NCBI RefSeq assembly: GCF_007752935.1
Contig: NZ_CP036319.1
Span: 1,178,001-1,242,000, forward strand
Length of the DNA stretch: 64,000 nt
Direction of reading: 5' to 3'
Source of the DNA: Crateriforma conspicua
GTDB taxonomy: Bacteria > Planctomycetota > Planctomycetia > Pirellulales > Pirellulaceae
Made by a program: the position numbers and the translations under genes
In this document: positions 1 through 8,042 of the stretch, piece by piece
Layout: each line of letters begins with the position of its first letter
How positions within the stretch are numbered: position 1 is the first letter of the stretch
Notes under the pieces: generated by a model
The model's database searches: none
Told to the model about the DNA's origin: nothing
What the model saw: the letters and a program-made list of their open reading frames with translations, nothing else

Positions 1-611
1 CCGCCGAACGATTGTGCCCGAGCGGCGAAGCTTTCGGGATACAGGATGCCCGCCGGTTCATTGACCAAACGTCGGCACCGATTGACGGCGTCCCCGATGA
101 TCTTTCCCGTGGCCACTTGTCGTTGACCGGTACCCAAGAAGTCGATCTGTGTCGGGACATAGAATTGGGGCGTGTCACCCTGTTGATAGATGCCCTGCGT
201 TTCACACCCGGCCAAAGCACCGGCAACCACGGCATCGACGTTTTCGGGGGCGGCCAAGCTTGCGGCGTCGATCACCACGCGTTGACGCTGACGTTTGGTC
301 AGTTTGCGAATTGCCGTTGCAGCCAGATCGAATCCATCGGACCGCTGTTGCTTGGCACCCGTTCCGATGGTCATGATCAGCGGCACATCGGCATCGCCGG
401 TGGTGACCATGAACACTTCGCCGCATTTGCCGCTGATTTCACCTCGCCCGATCCAGTCGTCGATCAGTTGCCGCTGCGTCGCCGAAACGCTAGGCGTCTG
501 CCGCATGGCATCGGTGCCCGATATGACACCGACGACCAGGCAATCGCAGCGACCATCAAGGTCAGAAACGGCGTTCAATTTGGGCGTGGGCAACGGAAGG
601 CTGTTGGGCAT
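1..611 (-). CDS. pepA: Leucyl aminopeptidase, M17 family (5' part, cut by window edge)
   Basis: Translating the minus strand from an ATG at 611 gives an open frame of about 203 codons that runs off the left edge, so only the N-terminal half is present. The protein has the M17 N-terminal domain followed by the motif VNRCRRLVNEPAGILYP, which matches the family junction into the catalytic domain (LVNEP). The family hydrolyses N-terminal residues from peptides using two metal ions in the cytosol. The metal ligands lie in the missing C-terminal part. The frame stays open further upstream, with a GTG near 692, so the start is not certain. It is divergent from the UbiD-family gene at 825. Confidence 0.8.
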   Translation of the reverse strand, partial: MPNSLPLPTPKLNAVSDLDGRCDCLVVGVISGTDAMRQTPSVSATQRQLIDDWIGRGEISGKCGEVFMVTTGDADVPLIMTIGTGAKQQRSDGFDLAATAIRKLTKRQRQRVVIDAASLAAPENVDAVVAGALAGCETQGIYQQGDTPQFYVPTQIDFLGTGQRQVATGKIIGDAVNRCRRLVNEPAGILYPESFAARAQSFG

Positions 612-824
612 AGGACCGGCAGGGGCGTCAAAGGCAATCGGCGTCGGAAAAGTTGCACGGTGAAACGGATCCGGGCATCGCAACGGGGGCACCGACGCGT
701 TAGTGTAGCGCCGCGGTAACGGTTATCACAGCCAGCTCCCCCCCTGATTAAATCCGCCAGTTGGCGGCGCGGGTGAAAGACAAACACGGGGGCGATCGAC
801 AGTACGTGCAAGAGATTCCCGATC

Positions 825-2675
825 GTGAAGCATCGAAGTACCCGTGACGTTGTAGACGACCTTCGTGCCGGCGGTCGGTTGATCGAGATCGACGATCCGG
901 TGGATCCCCATTTGGAGGCTGCGGAGATCCAGCGCCGCGTCTATGCCAACGGGGGTCCCGCGATCCTGTTTCAGCGTTTGGTGGGGACTGAGTTTCCTGC
1001 GGTTTCGAATCTGTTCGGTTCCTTGGACCAGGCACGCTATCTGTTTCGCAGCACGCTGGAATCGGTTCGCCGGCTGATTGAAATGAAGGTGGATCCGTCC
1101 GCGTTGCCCAAACGGCCGCTACGTTACGCCGGTGTTCCCGTGACGGCTTTGCGAATGTTGCCTCGTAAGGTCCGCCGTGGCGCGGTGATGGGACACCAAA
1201 CGGCATTGTCCAAATTGCCGCCGATCAAATGCTGGCCCGATGACGGTGGTGCCTTTGTAACGCTGCCACAGGTCCTAAGCAGTGATCCGGATCAACCGAA
1301 TCATCTGATGAAGATCAATCTGGGAATGTATCGGGTCCAGCTGAACGGCAACGATTACGAAACGGATCGTGAAACCGGATTGCATTATCAGATCCATCGC
1401 GGCATCGGGGTGCACCACCGCCGTGCGCTCGACCTGGGCCAACCGTTAAAGGTCGTGATCACCGTCGGCGGCAGCCCGGCGATGTCTTTGGCGGCGGTGA
1501 TGCCATTGCCCGAAGGATTGACGGAACTGACGTTTGCCGGGGCGCTTGCCGGTCGCCGGATTCGCATGATCGTGGGTGATCACGCACCAGTTTATGCCGA
1601 TGCTGATTTTGCGATTGTGGGAACGATTGATCCCGGTCGCACCAAACCCGAAGGCCCCTTTGGAGACCACTTGGGCTATTACAGTTTGCGGCACGATTAC
1701 CCAGTGCTTCGTGTCCAGCACGTCTGGCACCGCAATGACGCCATCTGGCCTTTCACCGTGGTCGGGCGTCCGCCTCAGGAAGACACCACGTTTGGTCAGC
1801 TGATTCACGAATTGACCGATCCGATCATCCCCACGGTCATTCCGGGGGTAAAGGCGGTTCACGCGGTCGATGCGGCCGGCGTCCATCCGCTGTTGTTGGC
1901 CATCGGCAGCGAACGTTACATGCCCTACATGGAACGAAGCGAGCCTCAGGAATTACTGACCCAGGCGAATGCCATTTTGGGCAATGGTCAGTTGTCGTTG
2001 GCCAAATACTTATGGATTACCGACGATCCCGATCAGACGTTGGAAATTCACGACATCGCATCGTTCATGAATCACATGTTGTGCCGCGTTGATTGGCGTC
2101 GTGACTTGCACTTCCAAACCAAGACCACGATCGACACGCTGGATTACAGCGGTCATGGATTCAATCAAGGTTCCAAAGTCGTCGTTGCTGCGACGGGGGC
2201 TCCGGTGCGAACGCTTGGAACGGAGGTTCCCGCGGACCTGAAACTACCTGATGGGTTTTCGGATCCTCGGATTGTTATACCGGGCGTGCTGGCGATTTGC
2301 GGTCCGCGACATGGTGTGGACTCGGCGGCCGACGATCTGCGGCGGCTGTGCGAAAGTTTGGCTGGCGGCCCAGGCGGACAGCCCGACGAATCGCTGCGTG
2401 ACTGGCCGCTGATCACCGTCGTCGACGATTCGGATTTCGCCGCAAAGACGATCGACAACTGGCTTTGGCTGACGTTCACCCGCAGCAATCCCGCGGTCGA
2501 CATCGCCGGGGTCGGCGCCGCGATCGTTCACAAGCATTGGGGGTGCGTGGGGCCATTGGTGATCGATGCCCGAAGCAAAGACTTTCACGCACCGCCGCTG
2601 ATCGAAGATCCCCAGGTGACGGCCAAGGTGGACGCGCGGGCGACTCGTGGCGGACCGCTGGCACGTTACTTGTAA
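825..2675 (+). CDS. UbiD-family decarboxylase
   Basis: A 616-residue protein of the UbiD family, whose members use prenylated FMN for reversible decarboxylation of aromatic or unsaturated acids. The motif KPEGPFGDHLGYYS near residue 280 is the family hallmark and carries one of the conserved catalytic Glu residues. It is longer than the usual UbiD of about 490 residues, with extra sequence mainly at the C-terminus. The start is GTG with only a weak purine run upstream. MqnB and MqnD lie 26 kb away in the same window, so this could supply the decarboxylation late in futalosine-pathway menaquinone synthesis (MqnL role), but that is inference. It ends tail to tail with the sulfatase. Confidence 0.85.
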   Translation: MKHRSTRDVVDDLRAGGRLIEIDDPVDPHLEAAEIQRRVYANGGPAILFQRLVGTEFPAVSNLFGSLDQARYLFRSTLESVRRLIEMKVDPSALPKRPLRYAGVPVTALRMLPRKVRRGAVMGHQTALSKLPPIKCWPDDGGAFVTLPQVLSSDPDQPNHLMKINLGMYRVQLNGNDYETDRETGLHYQIHRGIGVHHRRALDLGQPLKVVITVGGSPAMSLAAVMPLPEGLTELTFAGALAGRRIRMIVGDHAPVYADADFAIVGTIDPGRTKPEGPFGDHLGYYSLRHDYPVLRVQHVWHRNDAIWPFTVVGRPPQEDTTFGQLIHELTDPIIPTVIPGVKAVHAVDAAGVHPLLLAIGSERYMPYMERSEPQELLTQANAILGNGQLSLAKYLWITDDPDQTLEIHDIASFMNHMLCRVDWRRDLHFQTKTTIDTLDYSGHGFNQGSKVVVAATGAPVRTLGTEVPADLKLPDGFSDPRIVIPGVLAICGPRHGVDSAADDLRRLCESLAGGPGGQPDESLRDWPLITVVDDSDFAAKTIDNWLWLTFTRSNPAVDIAGVGAAIVHKHWGCVGPLVIDARSKDFHAPPLIEDPQVTAKVDARATRGGPLARYL

Positions 2676-2712
2676 GCGGCATCGTCACGGCCTGTGGGCG
2701 AATCGCGAATGG

Positions 2713-4170
2713 CTACTTTGCGGCGGGCTTCTTGCGCTTGCTGCCAGATGATCGCTGATTGGCGGGTAACCGAAGTCCGGTTTCGCGATCAAATCCGTCT
2801 GGCGTCAGACCTTCGGCGTTGCCGTCAAAATGGTCGGCGGTCAGGTCGGCAAAGGCGTCTAACGCCGATCGCAATGATTGCTGCACCGATTCAATGGCCG
2901 GGCGATCGTACAGATTATCCAAGCAATGCGGATCGGCGGCGACGTCGTACAGGGCAAGACGTGGTCGCGGGATCACGAAAACGTCGGTGGGCGGTCCCGT
3001 CAGGCGACCTTCGCGTCGCAGTCGCTGCATTTCCTGGTATGTGGCGCTGCGAACCCCGTCCGCCGGCGGTGTCGCGGGCAACTCGGGCAGGTCGTTGCGG
3101 ATCATCAGGTGGTCCTGCGTGATCACGGCTCGTTCTCGTGCCCGATAATCGTGCCAGTTATGTTCGGCAAACGCAAAGCGACGAACCGTTGCATCGGAGT
3201 CGTTCAGGATTGGGCGGATTGATACGCCCTGGAAGGTCGACGGTCGGTCGACGCCTGCCAAATCCACCATGGTCGCGACCAGATCGATCACACTGACAAG
3301 ACTTTGGGTTGATCCTGTGGCTTTCAGTCCGGCCGGCCAGTGGACCACGAGCGGTGTCCGCACGCCGTCGACGTTGACACGCGTCTTGCAGTGCGGGAAC
3401 GGACGGCCGTTGTCGCTGATGACAAACACCACGGTGTTGTCCAGCACGCCTTGCCGGTCCAGGGTTTGAACCACCTTGCCGATGTACTGGTCGAAACGGC
3501 TGATCTCGTCGTAGTACAACGCGATGTCTTCGCGAACGGCTGGGGTGTCGGGAAAAATTGCGGGGACGCGAACGTTGGCCGGATCGTGTGGCGGATCCAC
3601 GGCGCCGGGCTGATACCCGCGGTGTGGGTCGCTGCTGGCCAACCACGCAAAGAAGGGCTGGTCCGCCGGACGATCGGTAACCGCTTCGACCCAGCGACCG
3701 TTGTTGCCGGGGCCACCATTGGTATCCAAGACACGATCAAACTGCGATTTGGCATCGTTTCCCAGATGCCACTTTCCGGCGGCGACGGTGTGATAGCCGG
3801 CTTCCCGAAGTGGTGTGGTGACCATCACTTGATCGGCCGGCAAAGGAAGGTGAAGTTCGCCCGCGCCGGTCGCATGTGGGTATCGGCTGGTCAGGATGGA
3901 ACAGCGACTGGGGCTGCACGACGAACACGTCAAATAGGCGCGGTCGAACCGCAGGCCGTTCTCCGCCAGCGCATCAATGTTGGGCGTTCGGATCGTTTCG
4001 TTGCCGTAGGTACCGAAGTCGTCCCAGGCGGCATCATCGGCGATGAAGACCACAAAGTTGGGCGATGAAGCGTCTTGTGCCTGTGTCGATGTCGCACTGG
4101 GCCAAAGCAATCCGGTGGACAAAGACAACAAAACGAGCGTGTACAAGCAAACCTTGGGGCGCAAGATCAT
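2713..4170 (-). CDS. Secreted sulfatase (formylglycine-dependent)
   Basis: A 485-residue type I sulfatase. Residues 1-32 form a signal peptide (hydrophobic LYTLVLLSLSTGLL, cleavage near AQA/Q-D). The metal-binding start of the alkaline-phosphatase fold, FIADDAAWDDFGTYG, is at about 42-56. The sulfatase signature CSPSR is at 85-89, so Cys85 is the residue converted to formylglycine. The motif GKWHLG follows. It would act outside the cytoplasm, releasing sulfate from sulfated polysaccharides or related substrates; the substrate cannot be read from sequence. Large sets of such sulfatases are typical of Rhodopirellula relatives. No anaerobic maturase or FGE gene lies nearby. The C-terminus is basic (KRKKPAAK). 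Confidence 0.93.
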   Translation of the reverse strand: MILRPKVCLYTLVLLSLSTGLLWPSATSTQAQDASSPNFVVFIADDAAWDDFGTYGNETIRTPNIDALAENGLRFDRAYLTCSSCSPSRCSILTSRYPHATGAGELHLPLPADQVMVTTPLREAGYHTVAAGKWHLGNDAKSQFDRVLDTNGGPGNNGRWVEAVTDRPADQPFFAWLASSDPHRGYQPGAVDPPHDPANVRVPAIFPDTPAVREDIALYYDEISRFDQYIGKVVQTLDRQGVLDNTVVFVISDNGRPFPHCKTRVNVDGVRTPLVVHWPAGLKATGSTQSLVSVIDLVATMVDLAGVDRPSTFQGVSIRPILNDSDATVRRFAFAEHNWHDYRARERAVITQDHLMIRNDLPELPATPPADGVRSATYQEMQRLRREGRLTGPPTDVFVIPRPRLALYDVAADPHCLDNLYDRPAIESVQQSLRSALDAFADLTADHFDGNAEGLTPDGFDRETGLRLPANQRSSGSKRKKPAAK

Positions 4171-4362
4171 GGCAAGTATTGATCGATGGAGGTGGGGCGA
4201 AGAAGGCGGGGCAACGAAGACGGGGACTGGCGTCAGCCGAATGCAGTGTCGATACCGGACCGTGACGGATGATCGCGTCGCGGGTGACTTGTGAAGATAA
4301 CAGACCAGCCGTCGCGACGGGGAAATCTCGTCAAATGCAAACCCGCCGTTTGGCCGACCAGA

Positions 4363-4743
4363 TCAGGGCAGCGTGATGCGTTTGGCCGCCGCCGCAGCGG
4401 TTGCACCGGGATACAGATAGGCGGCGATGGTCACATTGCCCATGCCATCATTGGTCACCACGGCGAAGGAACCCGGAATCATCGCCGTAGGATCGACCAC
4501 GTTGCCCGCAAAGGCGGTGTCTTGTTGCACAAAAGCTTCGGCACGGGCAATCAGGCCGGCAGCGGTTTGGCGAGCCTGGGCCGCCGAACGCAGGCTGTCG
4601 ATGCGCCCGCGTTGGTGGGTGCCGGCACGTAGGATGGCAATCGCGCTGATCGACAGAACAGCCGCGGCCAAGGTGCACAGCAAAACCGCACCGCCCTGGC
4701 GATGACGGTATCGAAGTGTCGATTGTTGGCGGTGCGCAGGCAT
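4363..4743 (-). CDS. Pseudopilin-like protein, position of GspK
   Basis: Last gene of a five-gene pseudopilin-like run, 126 residues. The N-terminus has a basic leader ending RQGG, then a hydrophobic segment AVLLCTLAAAVLSISAIAIL, as in type IV prepilins and type II secretion pseudopilins. If cleavage is after RQGG, residue +5 is Cys, not the usual Glu. GspK proteins also lack Glu at +5, and the gene sits where gspK would be, but GspK is normally about 300 residues. It starts 10 bp after the stop of the previous gene, so co-translation is likely. Identification as GspK rests on position and the +5 residue. Confidence 0.55.
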   Translation of the reverse strand: MPAHRQQSTLRYRHRQGGAVLLCTLAAAVLSISAIAILRAGTHQRGRIDSLRSAAQARQTAAGLIARAEAFVQQDTAFAGNVVDPTAMIPGSFAVVTNDGMGNVTIAAYLYPGATAAAAAKRITLP

Positions 4744-4753
4744 GTTGGTGGTC

Positions 4754-5290
4754 CTAAAAGGCGACCGTCATAGCGGCCGACTTGGTAACCCGAGTCGCCG
4801 GATCGCGAATGTCCAGTTGCAATTCCAACCCCACGACCGGATTGCCCGTCGCGGTCGATTTCAATTCGGTTGCACGAAAAGCACTGGCCGATTCCGCCAG
4901 TACCGTGGTGGCGATGCCATCGTCCATGACCAACTGGCTGCGACTGATGCGAACCAAGGCGGTGCGACCGGCCAGGGTCGTGATCCGCAAGGCACGTCCC
5001 CCGGAAACCACTTGAGTGTGTGGATTCATACGGATTTGATCTGCCAGCCATCGCAGCGAACGTCGACCCTGGCTTTCGATGCTGCCGTCGCCTTGGGCAC
5101 GGGCGATTGCCTGAGAACTTGAGCGCATCACGCCGGCGATCGGGACCATCATGACGGCCACGATCATGGTGCAAGCGATCACTTCCAGGATGCTGATGCC
5201 GGCACGAGGTGGGCGGACAGGTCCCGTCGGTGGGCAGGCCTTTGCAAGGCCCGGCGTTGTCTCGCAATGCACTACTTTGCGTGTCGTCAT
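4754..5290 (-). CDS. Prepilin-type protein, position of GspJ
   Basis: A 178-residue protein with a leader of about 31 residues ending PPRAG, then ISILEVIACTMIVAVMMVP, a prepilin-type cleavage/methylation segment with Glu at +5. The remainder is a soluble head with repeated short beta-type segments, consistent with a minor pseudopilin. Its first codon overlaps the stop of the upstream gene by 4 bp (5287-5290), showing tight coupling. Order and size suggest the GspJ role at the tip of a type II secretion pseudopilus. The exact paralogue assignment is inference. Confidence 0.65.
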   Translation of the reverse strand: MTTRKVVHCETTPGLAKACPPTGPVRPPRAGISILEVIACTMIVAVMMVPIAGVMRSSSQAIARAQGDGSIESQGRRSLRWLADQIRMNPHTQVVSGGRALRITTLAGRTALVRISRSQLVMDDGIATTVLAESASAFRATELKSTATGNPVVGLELQLDIRDPATRVTKSAAMTVAF

Positions 5291-5730
5291 GGCGCGGCCC
5301 TTTGCGTTCGCAAGGATTCGGCCGGTTCATCAATGTCGCAACGTCGATTGTTGTTGACGTCTCGCCACACCAGAGCATCGATGGTGATCACTTCCATTCC
5401 CGCGGGCAGCGTCGCGTCAGCGGCGGTTGTCAATGTCGCACGCAGCGACGGACCGTCCGTTGCGGTCAAGCTAAGGTTTTGAACCACGGGGCGGCTCCGC
5501 CGGAATGTCGAATCGAAGACCGACGGATCGGTCAGGCGGATTTTGGATTGTTCCAGCAACTGTTCGGCTTCATGAAGCATCGTTTCGCGAAGCAACGATC
5601 TCCGGTGCAGGCTTTCGTTCTGCTGAAGCATTTTGACCGACGGGATCAAGACGACCGCCAGCAGCATGCTGCCCGCGGCGACATCGATCAGCGTGGCGCC
5701 GCGACGATGATTGCAACGACATCGGGTCAT
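5287..5730 (-). CDS. Prepilin-type protein, position of GspI
   Basis: A 147-residue protein with a short basic leader ending HRRG, followed by ATLIDVAAGSMLLAVVLIP. The conserved Glu at +5 is replaced by Asp, an uncommon but chemically close change. A charged helix and a small soluble head follow. It overlaps the genes on both sides by 4 bp, the strongest coupling in the cluster. By order it occupies the GspI position, the core minor pseudopilin that binds GspJ and GspK in known systems. No close homologue can be named from sequence alone. Confidence 0.6.
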   Translation of the reverse strand: MTRCRCNHRRGATLIDVAAGSMLLAVVLIPSVKMLQQNESLHRRSLLRETMLHEAEQLLEQSKIRLTDPSVFDSTFRRSRPVVQNLSLTATDGPSLRATLTTAADATLPAGMEVITIDALVWRDVNNNRRCDIDEPAESLRTQRAAP

Positions 5731-6212
5731 TGGATCGTTCCTGAAACGGCGGTGATGCGGACTTCGTCGGTCACGGTGCCGTCACTGAGACGCAGTTGGA
5801 CGTCGCGATCGGCCGAACCGGTCGGGTAAAAGGTCACGTTGTTTCGGGTCGGACGCAGGCTGGCAGTTGACTGCAGGGCGATCGTCCATTGTTTGGCCGG
5901 TCCCATTGGTCCAGCGGCTTGGTCAATCTGCCACTGGTCGTTGCGTGTATCGATGGTCACCCGAACATCGGCTTGTTGTTCGATCGCGGTGTTGCGAATC
6001 GTGCGCAGTGCCTGACGCAATTGTTCGGCGTCGCCGCGAACGTTTCGTCGGGCGTACCATTGTCCGTCCAGTTGTGTCATCCCGATCAAGGCAACACCAC
6101 TGATGACGATCAAGATCATGGTGACTTCGATCAACGACATGCCGACACGTCGATGCTTTGGCGGGTGCCGCAAAGCGGGCGCCGGATCGGTCGTGCGGTG
6201 CGTGTGGTTCAT
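5727..6212 (-). CDS. Prepilin-type protein, position of GspH
   Basis: A pseudopilin-like protein with a basic leader ending RRVG, then MSLIEVTMILIVISGVALIG with Glu at +5. The head contains repeated beta-type stretches as in GspH/FimT. I chose the ATG at 6212, which gives a leader of about 25 residues. An ATG at 6263 in the same frame would give 178 residues, but its upstream region is the T-tract of a terminator-like hairpin. It overlaps the GspI-like gene by 4 bp. Confidence 0.62.
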   Translation of the reverse strand: MNHTHRTTDPAPALRHPPKHRRVGMSLIEVTMILIVISGVALIGMTQLDGQWYARRNVRGDAEQLRQALRTIRNTAIEQQADVRVTIDTRNDQWQIDQAAGPMGPAKQWTIALQSTASLRPTRNNVTFYPTGSADRDVQLRLSDGTVTDEVRITAVSGTIQ

Positions 6213-6266
6213 TGTTCGAAACAACATGCCGGGCAAGCGGGACAGAGCCTGTGGATTGACCATGAA

Positions 6267-6330
6267 TTGAAAAAGTCCGCCACAGGGACCGTCCGGACAC
6301 GGAGATGCCAGACATGCCCAGGGCGGACTT
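6267..6330 (-). terminator. Terminator-like hairpin between gspG-like and gspH-like genes
   Basis: On the minus strand a perfect 9-bp inverted repeat (AAGTCCGCC at 6273-6281, GGCGGACTT at 6322-6330) closes a 40-nt loop and is followed by a run of T (6271-6274). The loop contains the palindrome GTCCGGAC. It lies after the first pseudopilin gene and before the other four, so it could let the major pseudopilin be made in excess by partial termination or 3'-end protection. The long loop weakens the case for a classical terminator. Confidence 0.5.
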
Positions 6331-6371
6331 CTTTCGTCGATGTGTGGGGCAAAGATTCGCCAGAGGCGGTC

Positions 6372-6698
6372 TTAGCGTTCGGTCCACTCACCGGTGTTGC
6401 GGTCGACTTTCCATTTGCGGCTCAACCCTCGCACGTAGTCTTGTTCCGCCTGGGTATCGTTCTTCAGATAGCCCGAGGTCACCAAGTTGTTGACGCTGCG
6501 GGGAAAGGCTTGGTTTTCCAGGAAATAGGTTTGGCTCATCGCGTCCAACGAAGCCTTGGTTTGGACGTCCATCTTTTCTTCGCTCTTGGCCCGCATCGGT
6601 GCGACCGTTGCCACCGTGGCGGCTGCAACGACGGCAAGGATGATGACGGCGGCGATGACTTCAAGCAGCGAAAAACCTGACTTTTTGCAGCGTTTCAT
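6372..6698 (-). CDS. Prepilin-type protein, position of major pseudopilin GspG
   Basis: A 108-residue protein when started at the ATG at 6698, which gives an ideal short leader MKRCKKSG followed by FSLLEVIAAVIILAVVAAA, the textbook prepilin N-terminus with Phe at +1 and Glu at +5. A longer frame to 6767 adds 23 unlikely residues. The C-terminal part is short and polar, with SGYLKNDTQAEQDYVRG and WKVDRNTGEWTE, as in small GspG-like pseudopilins with a Trp- and Asp-containing end. It is first in the five-gene run and separated from the rest by a hairpin. It probably forms the body of a pseudopilus in the inner membrane and periplasm. Confidence 0.75.
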   Translation of the reverse strand: MKRCKKSGFSLLEVIAAVIILAVVAAATVATVAPMRAKSEEKMDVQTKASLDAMSQTYFLENQAFPRSVNNLVTSGYLKNDTQAEQDYVRGLSRKWKVDRNTGEWTER

Positions 6699-6994
6699 GG
6701 TATGAATGCTCCGGTGATTTTTGTTTCGACTAGGCGTGTGAGAAGACCGCAGAAGATCTGCGTTCACTCGAAACCTAGGTCACAAAAATTCAGCATGTCG
6801 GCCAAAATTTTGGAAATCTGCCCTCGCCCTGGTGGTGTCCATCCCTTCATGTCGGCGGCGGATGTCACTAGGCTGCCAGCCGTCACGTTTCTAGGCCGAC
6901 GATCTTCACCGCCGCTCCGCCGGTCCATCGTCGCCGCCCGATTTCCCGTGCCGGTTGGTGGAGCGTCCGGTCCGAAAACCCGATTGATTGTTTG

Positions 6995-7993
6995 ATGACG
7001 AAGTACGACGTGTTCGCCCTGGGCAACGCCTTGGTCGACATCCAGGCCCGTGTCGGTGACGCGATTTTGTCCGAGCTGGAATTGGATAAGGGGGTCATGA
7101 CGCTGGTCGACGATGACCGCCAAGCGGCCGTGTTGAAAGCGGTCGACGGGACGCCCCTGAATCGTTGCGCCGGCGGGTCGGCGGCCAACACCGTCGTGGC
7201 CTTGGCCGACTTTGGCGGGTCCGCCGCATTTCTGGGAAAGATCGGCCAGGATGAAATCGGCGACTTCTTTCTGGACGATATGCGGAAACTTGGCATTGGT
7301 ATCGATGTCGAACCGACCGAAGGCGTGCGGACCGGTACCTGTGCGATCCTGATCACCGAGGATGCACAGCGAACGATGCTGACCAACCTTGGGGCTTCGG
7401 CGACGCTCAGCGACCAAGACGTCACCGATGACATGATTCGGCAATCCAAGTATGTCTATGTCGAAGGCTATTTGTTGCCCGGTGATGGCACCAAGCAGGC
7501 CGCTTACCGGACCATGGAATTGGCGAAACAGCACGGCGTCAAAGTCGCGTTTACCGCAAGTGATCCGTTTCTGGTGAACATGATCCGTGACGAGATTTGG
7601 GACTTGATCACCGGACCGGTCGATTTGTTCTTCTGCAACGAAGAAGAAGCCAAGAGTCTGACCGGTGAAGAGGATCCGATCGTCGCGGCGGGCAAGATTC
7701 ATGAGCACTGTGAAAACGTCGCCCTGACGTTGGGACCGAAGGGTTCGATCATCATGCACGGTGGCGAAGCGTTTCCGATCGAAGGCGTTGTCGTCGACGC
7801 CGTTGATACCACCGGTGCCGGTGACATGTACGCCGGGGCGATGTTGTACGGCATCACCAGCGGCATGAATTGGCGTCAGGCCGGCCACCTGGCTTCCCAC
7901 GCGGCGGCTCGCATCGTGTCGCAGATGGGCGCGCGACTGGGACAGAAATTCACCGCCGAAGAAATCGAAAGCTTCGGCAAGCTGCCCGTTTAG
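6995..7993 (+). CDS. PfkB-family carbohydrate kinase (adenosine/sugar kinase-like)
   Basis: A 332-residue PfkB (ribokinase) family kinase, about the usual length. It has the N-terminal motif GGSAANT (60-66) and the C-terminal ATP/anion-hole motif DTTGAGD (271-277), whose last Asp is the catalytic base. The N-terminal pattern [11 protein letters not shown] is closest to adenosine kinase-like members found in many bacteria, but the substrate is not certain. The start is the ATG at 6995; a TTG one codon earlier is possible. The gene is divergent from the pseudopilin cluster and convergent with the BNR protein. Confidence 0.9.
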   Translation: MTKYDVFALGNALVDIQARVGDAILSELELDKGVMTLVDDDRQAAVLKAVDGTPLNRCAGGSAANTVVALADFGGSAAFLGKIGQDEIGDFFLDDMRKLGIGIDVEPTEGVRTGTCAILITEDAQRTMLTNLGASATLSDQDVTDDMIRQSKYVYVEGYLLPGDGTKQAAYRTMELAKQHGVKVAFTASDPFLVNMIRDEIWDLITGPVDLFFCNEEEAKSLTGEEDPIVAAGKIHEHCENVALTLGPKGSIIMHGGEAFPIEGVVVDAVDTTGAGDMYAGAMLYGITSGMNWRQAGHLASHAAARIVSQMGARLGQKFTAEEIESFGKLPV

Positions 7994-8008
7994 AACAAAC
8001 GTAGAGGT

Positions 8009-8027
8009 GGTTGGGTTCCGCCCGACC
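8009..8027. terminator. Small hairpin between convergent genes
   Basis: GGTTGGG and CCCGACC pair over 7 bp (one G-T wobble) around a 5-nt loop in the 49-bp gap between the kinase and the BNR protein. It lacks a clear T-run on either side, so its use as a terminator is only suggested by position. Confidence 0.3.
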
Positions 8028-8042
8028 TGTTCCTGATTCGGA

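Noticed and set aside
12-719. 235-codon plus-strand frame at the left edge.
   Set aside because: The minus strand of the same stretch reads as an M17 aminopeptidase with the LVNEP motif, so the plus frame is a shadow.
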